From: Bacteroidia bacterium | GTDB taxonomy: Bacteria > Bacteroidota > Bacteroidia > Chitinophagales > Saprospiraceae | Length of the DNA: 38,066 nucleotides | NCBI GenBank assembly: GCA_030430845.1 | Contig: JAUIKE010000072.1 | Location: 1-38,066, forward strand | Direction of reading: 5' to 3' | Shown: one piece after another, positions 23,050-32,308 of the stretch | How the letters are laid out: the number at the start of each line of letters is the position of its first letter | Numbering within the stretch: the stretch's first letter is position 1 | Program-made: the position numbers and the translations under genes | Notes under the pieces: generated by a model | Seen by the model: only the letters and a program-made list of their open reading frames with translations | What the model was told of the DNA's origin: nothing | Databases searched by the model: none

Positions 23050-24477
23050 CTACCTTCTACTTTCTACAAATTTCGCCTCCCGCTGCCACACTTGATTCAG
23101 CCAGGCCCGCTCGGCCAGTGGTTGGGTTTGGCGGATATCCTGCCCTATTTTTTCCCATTTTGAAGGATTCCTTCTCAAAATTTGAGTTAACAGATTGCAA
23201 AAGTTCAGGCAAGTCTTTTTGGCGGTAACTGAAATCTTTTTATTCCGGCGCAAGTAAATACTAAAAGAAGCCAAAAGGGACAACAGCGGCTCTTCAGCAT
23301 CCTGCTCGTAATAGGTTTTGAGTAGAATGATCCTGGTTCCGAGGTGATAATGCAGGTCGGAAAAATGTAATTGATTCAGGTGGGTTAACACCTGGTCATA
23401 GTCTTTTTTATGAAAATACAGTTCAGCCAGGTTAAAGTGCTTGGCATCTTCTGCTAATTTAGAAGGCAAGCTATCGGCATACTCCCGAATGAAATTCTCG
23501 CCCCATTCGTATCTTTGAAGCCGGAGTGCCAGCTTAACCACATTAGTGTAGGTCCAGTGGGACAAATGCTCTTCGTCAAATAATGATCTGGTCTGGATGC
23601 CGTCAATATAGAGGTCCAGCATAATGGAAATATACTCTTTTCGGCCCTGCCTGATCTTCGGTGCACAATAATTAAGCGCATACAGATAAATTTCCCGCCG
23701 GGTTTTTCGATTCAGCTGCTCCGCCTGTTGATCAATCAACTTCATCAGTTTTTCAAAATGTTGTTCCTCTTCGGGTTTGGAAATGGACAAGTAGATCATT
23801 AGGTAAATGTCAATAAGAGGATCCACTTTTTCCCTGTCCAGCAAATAGGATTTCACTTCTTCCATAAAGGTAAGATGGTAATCTGCTGCAATAATAGCCT
23901 GCCGGTTGAGCATCTCACAGCTGTATTTTAGCTTATGGAAAAAATAAAATTTATCCAGTTCCTCAGATGCTTTTTGCAAACTGGGGTCAAATGCCCGAAC
24001 CTGTTGGCTGATGAAGTGATCCGATTCTACCCGGGCGAGTTGATACTGATAATAATAATCTTCTCCATCCGACACCCCCGTTTTTTCAAGTGATTGCTGT
24101 GTTTTCTTGAACAGATAATTATAGTGCTTGTCGAGCTTTCGTTCCACGAATTGATCCAGTGTATGGCAATTGGCCAGCGTCTCCTCATTTTGATAGCGTT
24201 CTATTGCCAAAAACTGCTCTCCCAGTCTTAGCAAATAATTCATCAAATGAGCCATTTGCATTTTGTCAAAAGGCTCTTTGGGAAATAGCGCTTGAAAAAC
24301 AGCTTCTTTTTGAATCTTATCCTTTGGAAATTCAGGCGCATATTGTTCCAAATAAGACAAGAATGAAATTAGGTCCTCATTTTTATTATAATAAGGAGAT
24401 GCTACGAAATCCCGAAACCGTCGAAAGTCGGTTGCACTGAAGGTTTGCAGCAATTCAATCAGCTTACTTTTCTCCAT
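23050..24477 (-). CDS. Helical protein of unknown function (Bacteroidota/Saprospirales-type family)
   Basis: A 475-aa protein without signal peptide or membrane segment. It is almost entirely predicted helix, rich in Leu, Lys, Glu, Phe and Tyr, with TPR-like helical pairs in the second half (for example FNLAELYFHKKDYDQVLTHLNQLHF). The start MEKSKLIELLQTFSATDFRRFRDFVASPYYNKNED resembles a family of uncharacterised proteins that I associate with this order from memory; I know no assigned function. It is divergent from the T9SS cargo gene across 224 bp, and its 3' side faces the motif array, so it is flanked on both sides by the duplicated promoter module. Confidence 0.8.
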   Translation of the reverse strand: MEKSKLIELLQTFSATDFRRFRDFVASPYYNKNEDLISFLSYLEQYAPEFPKDKIQKEAVFQALFPKEPFDKMQMAHLMNYLLRLGEQFLAIERYQNEETLANCHTLDQFVERKLDKHYNYLFKKTQQSLEKTGVSDGEDYYYQYQLARVESDHFISQQVRAFDPSLQKASEELDKFYFFHKLKYSCEMLNRQAIIAADYHLTFMEEVKSYLLDREKVDPLIDIYLMIYLSISKPEEEQHFEKLMKLIDQQAEQLNRKTRREIYLYALNYCAPKIRQGRKEYISIMLDLYIDGIQTRSLFDEEHLSHWTYTNVVKLALRLQRYEWGENFIREYADSLPSKLAEDAKHFNLAELYFHKKDYDQVLTHLNQLHFSDLHYHLGTRIILLKTYYEQDAEEPLLSLLASFSIYLRRNKKISVTAKKTCLNFCNLLTQILRRNPSKWEKIGQDIRQTQPLAERAWLNQVWQREAKFVESRR

Positions 24478-24701
24478 TTTTTGAAAAATTCAATCAATCG
24501 CAAAAAAAATTTGTACTTTTTGATGGTTTTTTTCGCTTTCCCTCTATCTACACTTGAAAAAGACACCAACACACATTAAAAAAAAGCAGAATTAAAAGTC
24601 TACAAACAACTATAACCCAGTTTTTTACAAAAAAACAATTTTACAAAATAAAGAAATCGACTGATTTAAAGTACGATTTTTTATCCGAAAAAACGAGAAA
24701 G

Positions 24702-25865
24702 ATGTATTTGTTACGCACCCTTACTGCTCCTATATTTGTAATAGAAATTAAAACACAGCGAACATTGCGCTACATAATCTCAATATTAGTTATCATCCTA
24801 TGGACATTACCAAGCGCTTTTGGCCAGCAAGTCTGGCCGGGTGATATTAACAACAATGGTATTGTCAATAATGTAGATGTACTGTACTGGGCCATTGCAA
24901 ACGATGCAAAAGGAGACGCCAGACCGAATGCCAGTACGGATTGGGTAGGTCAAGACCTTCCGACTACAGTTTGGGCCGATACTTTTCCCAACGGTCTCAA
25001 TTATGCTTATGCGGATTGTAACGGAGATGGAGTCGTAAATGAAGCTGACAGAAACCTCATTGAAAGAAATTTCGGCTTAGTCCACGGAGATGTCATTCCG
25101 GACGAATTTGCCACCGGGGAGCCAACTTCAGATCCAACATTATTGCTTAGCTCGGATACGACAACTGTTTCTCCTGGAGGAACATTGAATGCAGACTTAT
25201 CCCTGGGGACCGAATCGGATAGCATCTCCAACTTTTACGGCATTGCCTTTACGGTAGTGTATGACCCCGAAATACTAGACCAAAGGGCCAGTGCCTTCAC
25301 GCTGGATCTATTGACGGATACCTGGCTTAATGGCAGAGGAAATAATAAAGCGGAGCAGTTTATCGTAAACGACCCTGAGATGGGTGTTGCCCAGGTAGCC
25401 ATCATAAGAAAAAACGGAGAGCCGGTCAGTGGATTTGGAGACATTGGGTCATTCAAGATTGTTATGGAGGATATTGTATTCCTGAACACAACAGTAAGCA
25501 ATACTGATATCAAATTGGTTAATGATGAGCTGGCGGATATGATGGTAGCTCCTTCAGAATTAAAATTCTCCATTGATACGGTAACGGTAACGTCCACCAG
25601 ACGGCAAATTCGCCAAAAAGGACTTAAGGTATATCCGAATCCTGTGGCTGGAAATCAGATCACTCTTGAAATGGATAATCCCGATGAAGTGATCCGGATC
25701 GTGCAAATGTTTGACATCAACGGAAGGCTGTTATCCAATCAGAAGTTTGGAGGCTTACAGCATAAGGAAATGATCGATGTAGGCGCTCATCCGGCAGGGA
25801 TATACACCTTTAAGATCGTAACAGATAAACACTTGTATGTACAAAGCTTTTATAAGCAACCCTAG
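24702..25865 (+). CDS. Secreted dockerin/cohesin-like protein with T9SS sorting domain
   Basis: Up to 387 aa. The ATG at 24702 lies upstream of a full promoter (24707-24738), so translation may instead start at the in-frame TTG at 24765, giving signal peptide MRYIISILVIILWTLPSAFG. Next come two dockerin-like calcium loops (GDINNNGIVNNVD at 47-59 and DCNGDGVVNEAD at 105-116), a cohesin-like beta domain (about 145-285, VSPGGTLNADLSL...FTVVYDPEILD) and a C-terminal type A T9SS sorting domain (LKVYPNPVAGN to the end). The protein would cross the outer membrane by the type IX system and be released or anchored on the surface. The 3' region holds three ATCCCATGAACA motifs and a terminator. Substrate or partner unknown. 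Confidence 0.88.
   Translation: MYLLRTLTAPIFVIEIKTQRTLRYIISILVIILWTLPSAFGQQVWPGDINNNGIVNNVDVLYWAIANDAKGDARPNASTDWVGQDLPTTVWADTFPNGLNYAYADCNGDGVVNEADRNLIERNFGLVHGDVIPDEFATGEPTSDPTLLLSSDTTTVSPGGTLNADLSLGTESDSISNFYGIAFTVVYDPEILDQRASAFTLDLLTDTWLNGRGNNKAEQFIVNDPEMGVAQVAIIRKNGEPVSGFGDIGSFKIVMEDIVFLNTTVSNTDIKLVNDELADMMVAPSELKFSIDTVTVTSTRRQIRQKGLKVYPNPVAGNQITLEMDNPDEVIRIVQMFDINGRLLSNQKFGGLQHKEMIDVGAHPAGIYTFKIVTDKHLYVQSFYKQP
24707..24738 (+). promoter_or_regulatory. Bacteroidota promoter of the T9SS cargo gene
   Basis: TTTG (24707-24710), 20-nt spacer, TATATTTG (24731-24738). It has the same geometry as, and a sequence close to, the promoter at 21996-22027. It overlaps the first ATG of the open frame, which argues that the true start codon is downstream (TTG at 24765 is in frame). 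Confidence 0.75.
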
Positions 25866-25889
25866 ATAAGAAAATAAGGTAAGATTGTA

Positions 25890-26038
25890 ATCCCACGAAC
25901 ATCCCAACGATCATTTTCTTCGGCTAACGGAAAATGGTTTCAATGACAGAACGGTCATTATAAAAGTTAGCCTTTTCATAATCCCATGAACAGTGTTTTT
26001 TAGTGAGTGTTAATGTAGTTTTTCTAATCCCATGAGCA
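25890..26038 (+). repeat. Three more ATCCCATGAACA motifs around a nested hairpin
   Basis: Motif copies are ATCCCACGAACA (25890-25901), ATCCCATGAACA (25981-25992) and ATCCCATGAGCA (26027-26038); their spacings of 91 and 46 bp fit the period of the array at 22 kb. Between the first two lies a nested hairpin: GGCTAAC (25922) with GTTAGCC (25966), enclosing AATGAC/GTCATT (25942/25954). All are in the 3' untranslated region of the T9SS cargo gene. Confidence 0.7.
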
Positions 26039-26041
26039 TAT

Positions 26042-26079
26042 CCAGAACAGCCCCGAGGGGCTGTCTGGAATGTTTTTTT
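26042..26079 (+). terminator. Intrinsic terminator of the T9SS cargo gene
   Basis: CCAGAACAGCCCC (26042-26054) pairs with GGGGCTGTCTGG (26057-26068) with one bulged A, followed by seven T at 26073-26079. It lies 4 nt after the last ATCCCATGAGCA motif, so the motifs would be transcribed. Confidence 0.88.
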
Positions 26080-26083
26080 ATGC

Positions 26084-27547
26084 TTACACTTTAAAAAAGG
26101 ATTCCACTTTCCCTTCCAACACACTCTCTCCCGATAAATACACGTCCACTTTTCTGGCTGCTTCTCGACCTTCCGAAATGGCCCAGACCACTAAGGATTG
26201 CCCTCGGCGCATATCTCCGGCCACAAATATCTTTTCTACGTTTGTTTGATAATCGGTGTCGGCTACATTATTCCGATCGGTGCGCTCAAGCTGTAGTTGT
26301 TCCAGCATCCCCTCGTACTGCGGATGTACAAAACCTATGGCCAGTAAAGCTAGTTCGCAGGGGATTACTTTTTCGGTATCCGGAACCTCTTTAAAGGTAT
26401 TCCGGCCGGTCTTCTTATCCAATCCCCATTTTATCTTTACGATCTTAACGGCCTTGAGGTTTCCGTCTTCATCTCCGATGAATTCTTTCGTTAAGATGGC
26501 CCAGTCTCTGGTTCCTCCTTCTTCATGTGAGGAACTCGTTCGGAGGACCATCGGCCAGTTGGGCCAGGAGTTGATATCGCGTTCGGCGGGTGGCTTGGCG
26601 AGTAACTCTATCTGAGTGACAGAATTGGCTTTGTGCCTGTTGGAAGTTCCTACACAATCCGAGCCGGTATCGCCACCTCCTATAACCAGCACATTTTTAC
26701 CGGTGGCCATAATCGCTTCTTCCTCAGGTATGAGGTCACCGGCAACCCGGCGGTTATTTTGCTCCAAGAAATCCATGGCAAAGTGTACGCCCTTTAGCTC
26801 TCTGCCGGGAATAGGCAGGTCACGCGGGACCGTAGAGCCGCCGGCTAAAACAACCGCATCATGATCTTCTACCAATTTTGGGGCATTGATATTCCCCCCC
26901 ACATTCGCATTGGTTTTAAATCGTATGCCTTCCGCTTCCATCAGGGCCACTCGGCGTTCTACCACCCATTTTTCAAGCTTAAAGTCAGGAATCCCGTAAC
27001 GAAGCAATCCTCCAATACGGTCATTGCGTTCATACACCGTAACGGTATGTCCTACTTTGTTTAACTGAGCTGCGGCTGCCAGGCCGGCAGGGCCACTACC
27101 CACCACGGCGATCCTCTTGCCAGTTCTTAAAGTGGGAGGTTTGGGCCGGATGTACCCCTTTTCAAAAGCTACTTCTGCTATGGACTTTTCTATATGCTCA
27201 ATGGCTACAGCCGGCTGGTTAATCCCTAGCACACAGGCTGTTTCGCAAGGAGCGGGGCAAATGCGACCAGTAAATTCGGGAAAATTGTTTGTGCTCTGTA
27301 GGATCTGAAAAGCCATTAACCAATCTTCCTCATACACAGCGTCATTAAACTCCGGAATGATGTTTCCCAAAGGACAGCCGTTATGGCAAAACGGGATCCC
27401 ACAATCCATACAGCGGGCCGCTTGCTTGACTGTCTTGTCCTGGTCAAATTCTTCATATATCTCTTTATAATCCTCAATCCGCTCCTTGGGATTCCTTGAT
27501 GTTGGTAACTCTCTGTTATATTTTAAAAATCCTTTTGGATCTGCCAT
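26084..27547 (-). CDS. gltD: Glutamate synthase (NADPH) small subunit
   Basis: A 487-aa flavoprotein. The N-terminal domain carries the cysteines for two 4Fe-4S clusters (Cys46, 49, 54, 58 in RCMDCGIPFCHNGC and Cys97, 101, 105 in ICPAPCETAC). The FAD-binding motif is VVGSGPAGLAAA (about 148-159) and the NADPH-binding motif VIGGGDTGSDCVG is near residue 290; the C-terminal GDMRRGQSLVVWAI completes the FAD site. It passes electrons from NADPH to the large subunit GltB. It lies downstream of gltB on the same strand, but the 237-bp gap between them holds three kinds of repeat, which is unusual for this tightly linked pair. Confidence 0.97.
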   Translation of the reverse strand: MADPKGFLKYNRELPTSRNPKERIEDYKEIYEEFDQDKTVKQAARCMDCGIPFCHNGCPLGNIIPEFNDAVYEEDWLMAFQILQSTNNFPEFTGRICPAPCETACVLGINQPAVAIEHIEKSIAEVAFEKGYIRPKPPTLRTGKRIAVVGSGPAGLAAAAQLNKVGHTVTVYERNDRIGGLLRYGIPDFKLEKWVVERRVALMEAEGIRFKTNANVGGNINAPKLVEDHDAVVLAGGSTVPRDLPIPGRELKGVHFAMDFLEQNNRRVAGDLIPEEEAIMATGKNVLVIGGGDTGSDCVGTSNRHKANSVTQIELLAKPPAERDINSWPNWPMVLRTSSSHEEGGTRDWAILTKEFIGDEDGNLKAVKIVKIKWGLDKKTGRNTFKEVPDTEKVIPCELALLAIGFVHPQYEGMLEQLQLERTDRNNVADTDYQTNVEKIFVAGDMRRGQSLVVWAISEGREAARKVDVYLSGESVLEGKVESFFKV

Positions 27548-27552
27548 AATTT

Positions 27553-27588
27553 TTGGTTGTTAGTTAATTGGTTGTTAGTTGTTGGTTA
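27553..27588. repeat. TTGGTTGTTAGTT short tandem repeat upstream of gltD
   Basis: TTGGTTGTTAGTT occurs twice with a 2-nt gap and is followed by the partial copy GTTGGTTAGA. It begins 5 nt before the gltD start on that strand, thus it occupies the ribosome-binding region of the gltD message. Confidence 0.65.
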
Positions 27589-27632
27589 GATCTTTCAAAC
27601 TTTCGGTTTCTGCTATCAGTTAGAGATCTTTT

Positions 27633-27700
27633 GAGGCACGCAGATATCGCAGATTCAGCAAATACTTTATCTGCAAAATTCGCGAAATCTGCGTGCCCTC
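27633..27700. repeat. Palindromic repeat in the gltB-gltD gap
   Basis: GAGGCACGCAGAT (27633-27645) pairs with ATCTGCGTGCCCTC (27687-27700) with one bulge; inside are CGCAGATT and TCGCGAAATCTG. The plan recalls the GTCTGAACCGCGGATT double palindromes but the sequence is different. AGAGATCTT also flanks it in inverted form. Confidence 0.7.
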
Positions 27701-27749
27701 TAAGAGATCTTCAAATAACTCTACCCGATCTAAAATTTAGTGGGCCCCT

Positions 27750-27773
27750 GGAACCTCGGAACTCTGGAACCCG
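27750..27773. repeat. Octamer tandem repeat (GGAACCNN)x3 after gltB
   Basis: GGAACCTC, GGAACTCT and GGAACCCG stand in tandem, 11 nt past the gltB stop codon. It is the most degenerate of the three octamer arrays in the window. Confidence 0.65.
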
Positions 27774-27784
27774 AAGAAGTAATA

Positions 27785-30700
27785 CTACCCCATAACACCT
27801 TCTTCCTCCATCAATTTCTTTTTCTTCTCCAGCACTGCCTTATAATCCCGAGGCATTACTTTGATAAAATCAACCTGATACTGTTCCCAGTTTTCAAGTA
27901 TGGATTTGGCTTCCTTGCTGCCCGTATACCGGGCATGGTTTTCAATCAAGCCCTTCAAAAGGGCCCAATCCTCCCCACTGAGTGGATCCAGGTCGATCAT
28001 TTCCATGTTCACCTTCTTGCGGAAAGTCTTGTTTTTATCCAAAATGAAGGCCATACCGCCACTCATCCCGGCCGCAAAGTTTTTGCCGGTATCTCCCAAT
28101 ACCACCACTACCCCACCGGTCATGTATTCGCAACCGTGATCTCCGATGCCTTCAACGACGGTTGTCACACCTGAATTCCTGACGCCAAAACGTTCACCTG
28201 CCATGCCATTGATGTAAGCTTCTCCGGAAGTAGCGCCATAGAAGGCTACATTTCCAATAATGATGTTTTCAGAAGCAATAAACTTCGCAGAAGCATCCGG
28301 CACTACAATTAAACGGCCGCCAGACAAGCCCTTTCCGAAATAGTCATTAGCCTCTCCTTCCAACCTAAATTCGATTCCCGGAGCACCGAATGCACCGAAG
28401 CTTTGCCCGGCAGAGCCTTTAAATTCGAAATGTATAGTCCCGGCAGGAAGCCCCTCTCCACGATATTTCTTAGAGATTTCATTGGACAGCATAGTACCCA
28501 CAGCACGGTCCGTATTTCGAATATCAAAAGAGGCCTTTACTTTTTTACCTTTATCGAGAGCTAGCTTGGCCTTTTTGATCAGAAGTTGGTCCAGCACCAA
28601 TTCAATGCCGTGGTCTTGTTCCACCAACTTGCGCTGTCCAATGGATTCATCGGCAGGCTCTTTGTAAAGAATAGGGCTGAGGTCCAATTTCTTGTATTTC
28701 CAGTGTTCGATGTTCTTTTTCAATTTCAATAATTCAACTTTCCCCACCATCTCGTCTACTGTACGGAACCCTAAAGAAGCCATGATTTCACGCAAGTCCT
28801 GTGCCAGGAAGGTAAAGAAGTTGATCACATGCTCCGGCTTACCGGTGAAGCGCTTGCGCAGTTCCGGATCCTGAGTAGCGATGCCCACCGGACAGGTATT
28901 GAGATGGCATTTACGCATCATAATGCAACCTTCTACTACCAATGCAGCGGTCGCCACGCCCCATTCTTCTGCCCCCAGCAAGGTTGCCATCGCCAGGTCT
29001 CGGCCGGTACGGATCTGACCGTCGGTTTGTAATGTTACTCGATCGCGCAGCTTATTTTTCACCAGTGTCTGATGGGTTTCGGCCAGGCCTAATTCCCATG
29101 GCAATCCGGCATGACGGATGGAGGTGATCGGAGAAGCGCCTGTACCTCCATCATGACCGGAAATTAGAATAGCGTCAGCATGGGCTTTCGCCACTCCGGA
29201 GGCAATGATCCCGACTCCCGCCTTAGATACCAACTTCACATTGATGCGGGCTGCTCTGTTGGCATTTTTTAAGTCAAAAATGAGCTGAGCCAGATCCTCG
29301 ATAGAATAAATATCGTGATGCGGCGGCGGCGAGATCAGACCTACACCTGGCGTCGAATGCCTGACCCGACCGATCCAGTCATCCACCTTGTGACCGGGTA
29401 ATTGCCCCCCCTCGCCGGGCTTCGCGCCCTGCGCCATTTTTATCTGCAACTCATCCGCATTGGTCAGATAATAACTGGTGACTCCAAAGCGCCCGGAAGC
29501 TACCTGTTTGGTTGCAGAACGCTCCAGATCTCCCTCTTTATTCGGAAAAAAGCGGCGCTCGTCTTCGCCCCCTTCTCCACTATTACTTTTGCCGCCGATG
29601 CGGTTCATCGCAATAGCTAAAGTGGAGTGTGCCTCATGCGAGATCGAGCCGAAAGACATGGCTCCAGTCGCAAAGCGCTTGAAGATTTTTTCAACAGATT
29701 CTACTTCTTCCAGTGGAATGGGATCCCCCTTACGGAAAGTCAATAAACCTCTAAGAGTAAGTGCTTTTTCGTTTTGTTTGTTGATGATATCGGCATATTG
29801 CTTGTAAGCCTTATAATTGTTCGTCCGGGAAGCCAGCTGTAAAAAGTGAACTGATTTGGGGTTAAAAGTGTGCTCTTCTCCTCTGTGTTTCCACTGAAAA
29901 ACACCCCCTGCCTCTAGTTGCAGATAAGGCACCTTTTTCTCGGCATATGCCAATTTATGTCGAGCAAGTGTTTCGTGTGCGATTCCGTCAAAGTCCACTC
30001 CCTGAATACGGGAAATAGTTCCCTGAAAACACTTATCAATCACTTCCTTATGGACTCCAAGTGCCTCAAAAATTTGTGCCCCATGATAAGACTGCAAGGT
30101 AGAGATGCCGATCTTAGACATAATTTTCAATAATCCCTTGCCCACCGCTTTATTATAGATTTTGAATAAGCTATCCAGGTCCTGGTCGGGATCAAATGCG
30201 CCTCTGCGCTTCAGATCAGCAACAGAGGAATAGGCCATATAAGGGTTAATCGCACTGGCCCCGTACCCGATCAAGGTGGCAAAATGATGCGTTTCGCGTA
30301 CGTCTCCCGCCTCAATAACCAGGGAAGTTTGGTTGCGTAGTCCTTGTCGGATCAAGTGATGATGAATAGCGCCTACGGCCAACAAGGAAGGTATCGGTGC
30401 CTTAAACATATCGACTGAGCGGTCGGATAAGATTAGAATATTGTATTTGTTATGGAGTAAATCCTCCGCCACTGCGCAAATTTGGTCGATAGCCGCCCGC
30501 AAGCGCCCCTTCTGTCCGTCCGCCTGAAAGACAATGTCTATCACCCCTACCTTGTAGTCGGGATGATTTAGGTTTTTTATCTTATTAAAATCGGCATTGG
30601 TTAAAACAGGGGAAGGCAAGTGGATAAACTTGGCCCGCTCCGGAGTGATGTTCATGATATCCTCTTCCCCTCCCAGCATAGCATATAGGGACATGACCGA

Positions 30701-32308
30701 ACGTTCACGAATAGGATCGATCGGCGGATTGGTCACCTGAGCGAACAATTGCTTAAAGTAGTTCGACAAATGCTGTGACTGATGCGATAATACCGCCAAT
30801 GGCGTATCAGATCCCATCGATCCAATGGGGTCTTTACCAGCCTTGATCATAGGCTCTATGATGACATTCAGGTCTTCTTTTGTAAAACCGAATAACTGCT
30901 GGCGCCGGAGTAAAAAGTCTTCACTTAATTCTACAACGGTATCTTCCTGAGTTGGTAATTCCTCCAGGTTGACACGGTGTTTATCCAGCCATTCTCTGTA
31001 GGGATGTTCCTGACAGATCTTAGCTTTTAGCTCTTCATCCTCGATCACACGGTTTTGCTCCAGGTCAGCGATGAGAATTTTTCCGGGTTGTAATCGCCCC
31101 TTATAAACGATGGTTGACTGATCGATGGGTAAGGCGCCGGCTTCGGAAGCGACGATCAAAGTATTATCTTCAGTAATGCAATATCTGGAAGGACGCAATC
31201 CGTTTCGGTCCAGGGTAGCCCCTACCAATTTACCATCCGTAAAACAGATAGAGGCCGGCCCATCCCAGGGTTCCATGATGGCACGGTGATATTCGTAGAA
31301 AGCTCGCTTATAGTCGGCCATTTCTTCATCGTGCTGCCAGGCCTCCGGGATCATCATCATCAGGGCATGGGGCAGAGAAAATCCGCCTAAAACCATAAAC
31401 TCTAAAACGTTGTCAAAATTTCCAGAATCAGATAGGTTTTCACCGCAAATCGGGTGCAGCTTTTCCATTTCTTCCTCAGTAAAGGAAGTTTTGGTCATCA
31501 GCTTTTCCTTGGATTTCCACCAATTCAGATTCCCCATAATGGTGTTAATCTCGCCATTGTGGGCAATGTAGCGAAAGGGTTGAGCCAGTTTCCACTTTGG
31601 CAATGTATTGGTAGAAAAGCGTGAATGTATAAGAGCGATGGCCGATTTACAACTTTCATCCTGTAAATCCGGAAAGTAAGGCCTTAATTGATAGGTTGTT
31701 AACTGACCTTTATAAACGACTGTTTTATAGGAAAACGACGTGATATAGAACTGATCCTTTGATTGGGGGAACGTCTTATATATATTATGAGTAGAAAACT
31801 TTCTCAATATATACAGTTTCCTTTCCAAAGTATCCTGATCCAATTCTTCGACCGGTTTAATAAAAACCTGCTCCATTCGAGGCTCCACATTGATGGCCGA
31901 CTCTCCCAGTTCTTCATTATCGGTAGGGATCTTTCTGTATCCCAGCAACTCAAAGCCCATCTCGTCAATATAGTCATTAAACAAGACGCGACATTGTTTG
32001 CGCAGGCTTCGGTCTGCCGGGAAAAAGACCATTCCTACACCGTATTTTCCAAACTCCGGCAATTGAAAACCAAGCTCTTTGCATTTCCTGTAGAAAAATT
32101 CATGCGGCGTCTGGATCAAAATACCTGCACCATCCCCTGTGTTGGGTTCACATCCGCAAGCTCCACGATGCTCCATATTAGTCAGCATGAGCAGGGCATT
32201 CTCAATAAGCTGGTGGGTCTTTTCTCCGTTTAGGTTGGCGATCAAGCCGGTTCCACAAGCGTCTTTTTCCAGTTCGGGTACGTATAATCCTTTCAGTTTC
32301 TTTGTCAT
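27785..32308 (-). CDS. gltB: Glutamate synthase (NADPH) large subunit
   Basis: A 1507-aa protein, full length for bacterial GltB. After a short propeptide the N-terminal class II amidotransferase begins at Cys18 (DACGTGLIANLNG), the nucleophile freed by processing; EHRGACGCEPNTGDGAG follows. The central domain and the FMN-binding barrel come next (NGEGGEDERRF..., GGTGASP near the FMN site), with the 3Fe-4S cysteines at 1128, 1134 and 1139 (GCIMMRKCHLNTCPVG). The C-terminal GXGXG beta-helix ends the protein. With GltD it makes two glutamates from glutamine and 2-oxoglutarate in the cytoplasm. gltD follows 237 bp downstream. No clear TAnnTTTG promoter is seen in the 444 bp upstream. Confidence 0.98.
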   Translation of the reverse strand: MTKKLKGLYVPELEKDACGTGLIANLNGEKTHQLIENALLMLTNMEHRGACGCEPNTGDGAGILIQTPHEFFYRKCKELGFQLPEFGKYGVGMVFFPADRSLRKQCRVLFNDYIDEMGFELLGYRKIPTDNEELGESAINVEPRMEQVFIKPVEELDQDTLERKLYILRKFSTHNIYKTFPQSKDQFYITSFSYKTVVYKGQLTTYQLRPYFPDLQDESCKSAIALIHSRFSTNTLPKWKLAQPFRYIAHNGEINTIMGNLNWWKSKEKLMTKTSFTEEEMEKLHPICGENLSDSGNFDNVLEFMVLGGFSLPHALMMMIPEAWQHDEEMADYKRAFYEYHRAIMEPWDGPASICFTDGKLVGATLDRNGLRPSRYCITEDNTLIVASEAGALPIDQSTIVYKGRLQPGKILIADLEQNRVIEDEELKAKICQEHPYREWLDKHRVNLEELPTQEDTVVELSEDFLLRRQQLFGFTKEDLNVIIEPMIKAGKDPIGSMGSDTPLAVLSHQSQHLSNYFKQLFAQVTNPPIDPIRERSVMSLYAMLGGEEDIMNITPERAKFIHLPSPVLTNADFNKIKNLNHPDYKVGVIDIVFQADGQKGRLRAAIDQICAVAEDLLHNKYNILILSDRSVDMFKAPIPSLLAVGAIHHHLIRQGLRNQTSLVIEAGDVRETHHFATLIGYGASAINPYMAYSSVADLKRRGAFDPDQDLDSLFKIYNKAVGKGLLKIMSKIGISTLQSYHGAQIFEALGVHKEVIDKCFQGTISRIQGVDFDGIAHETLARHKLAYAEKKVPYLQLEAGGVFQWKHRGEEHTFNPKSVHFLQLASRTNNYKAYKQYADIINKQNEKALTLRGLLTFRKGDPIPLEEVESVEKIFKRFATGAMSFGSISHEAHSTLAIAMNRIGGKSNSGEGGEDERRFFPNKEGDLERSATKQVASGRFGVTSYYLTNADELQIKMAQGAKPGEGGQLPGHKVDDWIGRVRHSTPGVGLISPPPHHDIYSIEDLAQLIFDLKNANRAARINVKLVSKAGVGIIASGVAKAHADAILISGHDGGTGASPITSIRHAGLPWELGLAETHQTLVKNKLRDRVTLQTDGQIRTGRDLAMATLLGAEEWGVATAALVVEGCIMMRKCHLNTCPVGIATQDPELRKRFTGKPEHVINFFTFLAQDLREIMASLGFRTVDEMVGKVELLKLKKNIEHWKYKKLDLSPILYKEPADESIGQRKLVEQDHGIELVLDQLLIKKAKLALDKGKKVKASFDIRNTDRAVGTMLSNEISKKYRGEGLPAGTIHFEFKGSAGQSFGAFGAPGIEFRLEGEANDYFGKGLSGGRLIVVPDASAKFIASENIIIGNVAFYGATSGEAYINGMAGERFGVRNSGVTTVVEGIGDHGCEYMTGGVVVVLGDTGKNFAAGMSGGMAFILDKNKTFRKKVNMEMIDLDPLSGEDWALLKGLIENHARYTGSKEAKSILENWEQYQVDFIKVMPRDYKAVLEKKKKLMEEEGVMG

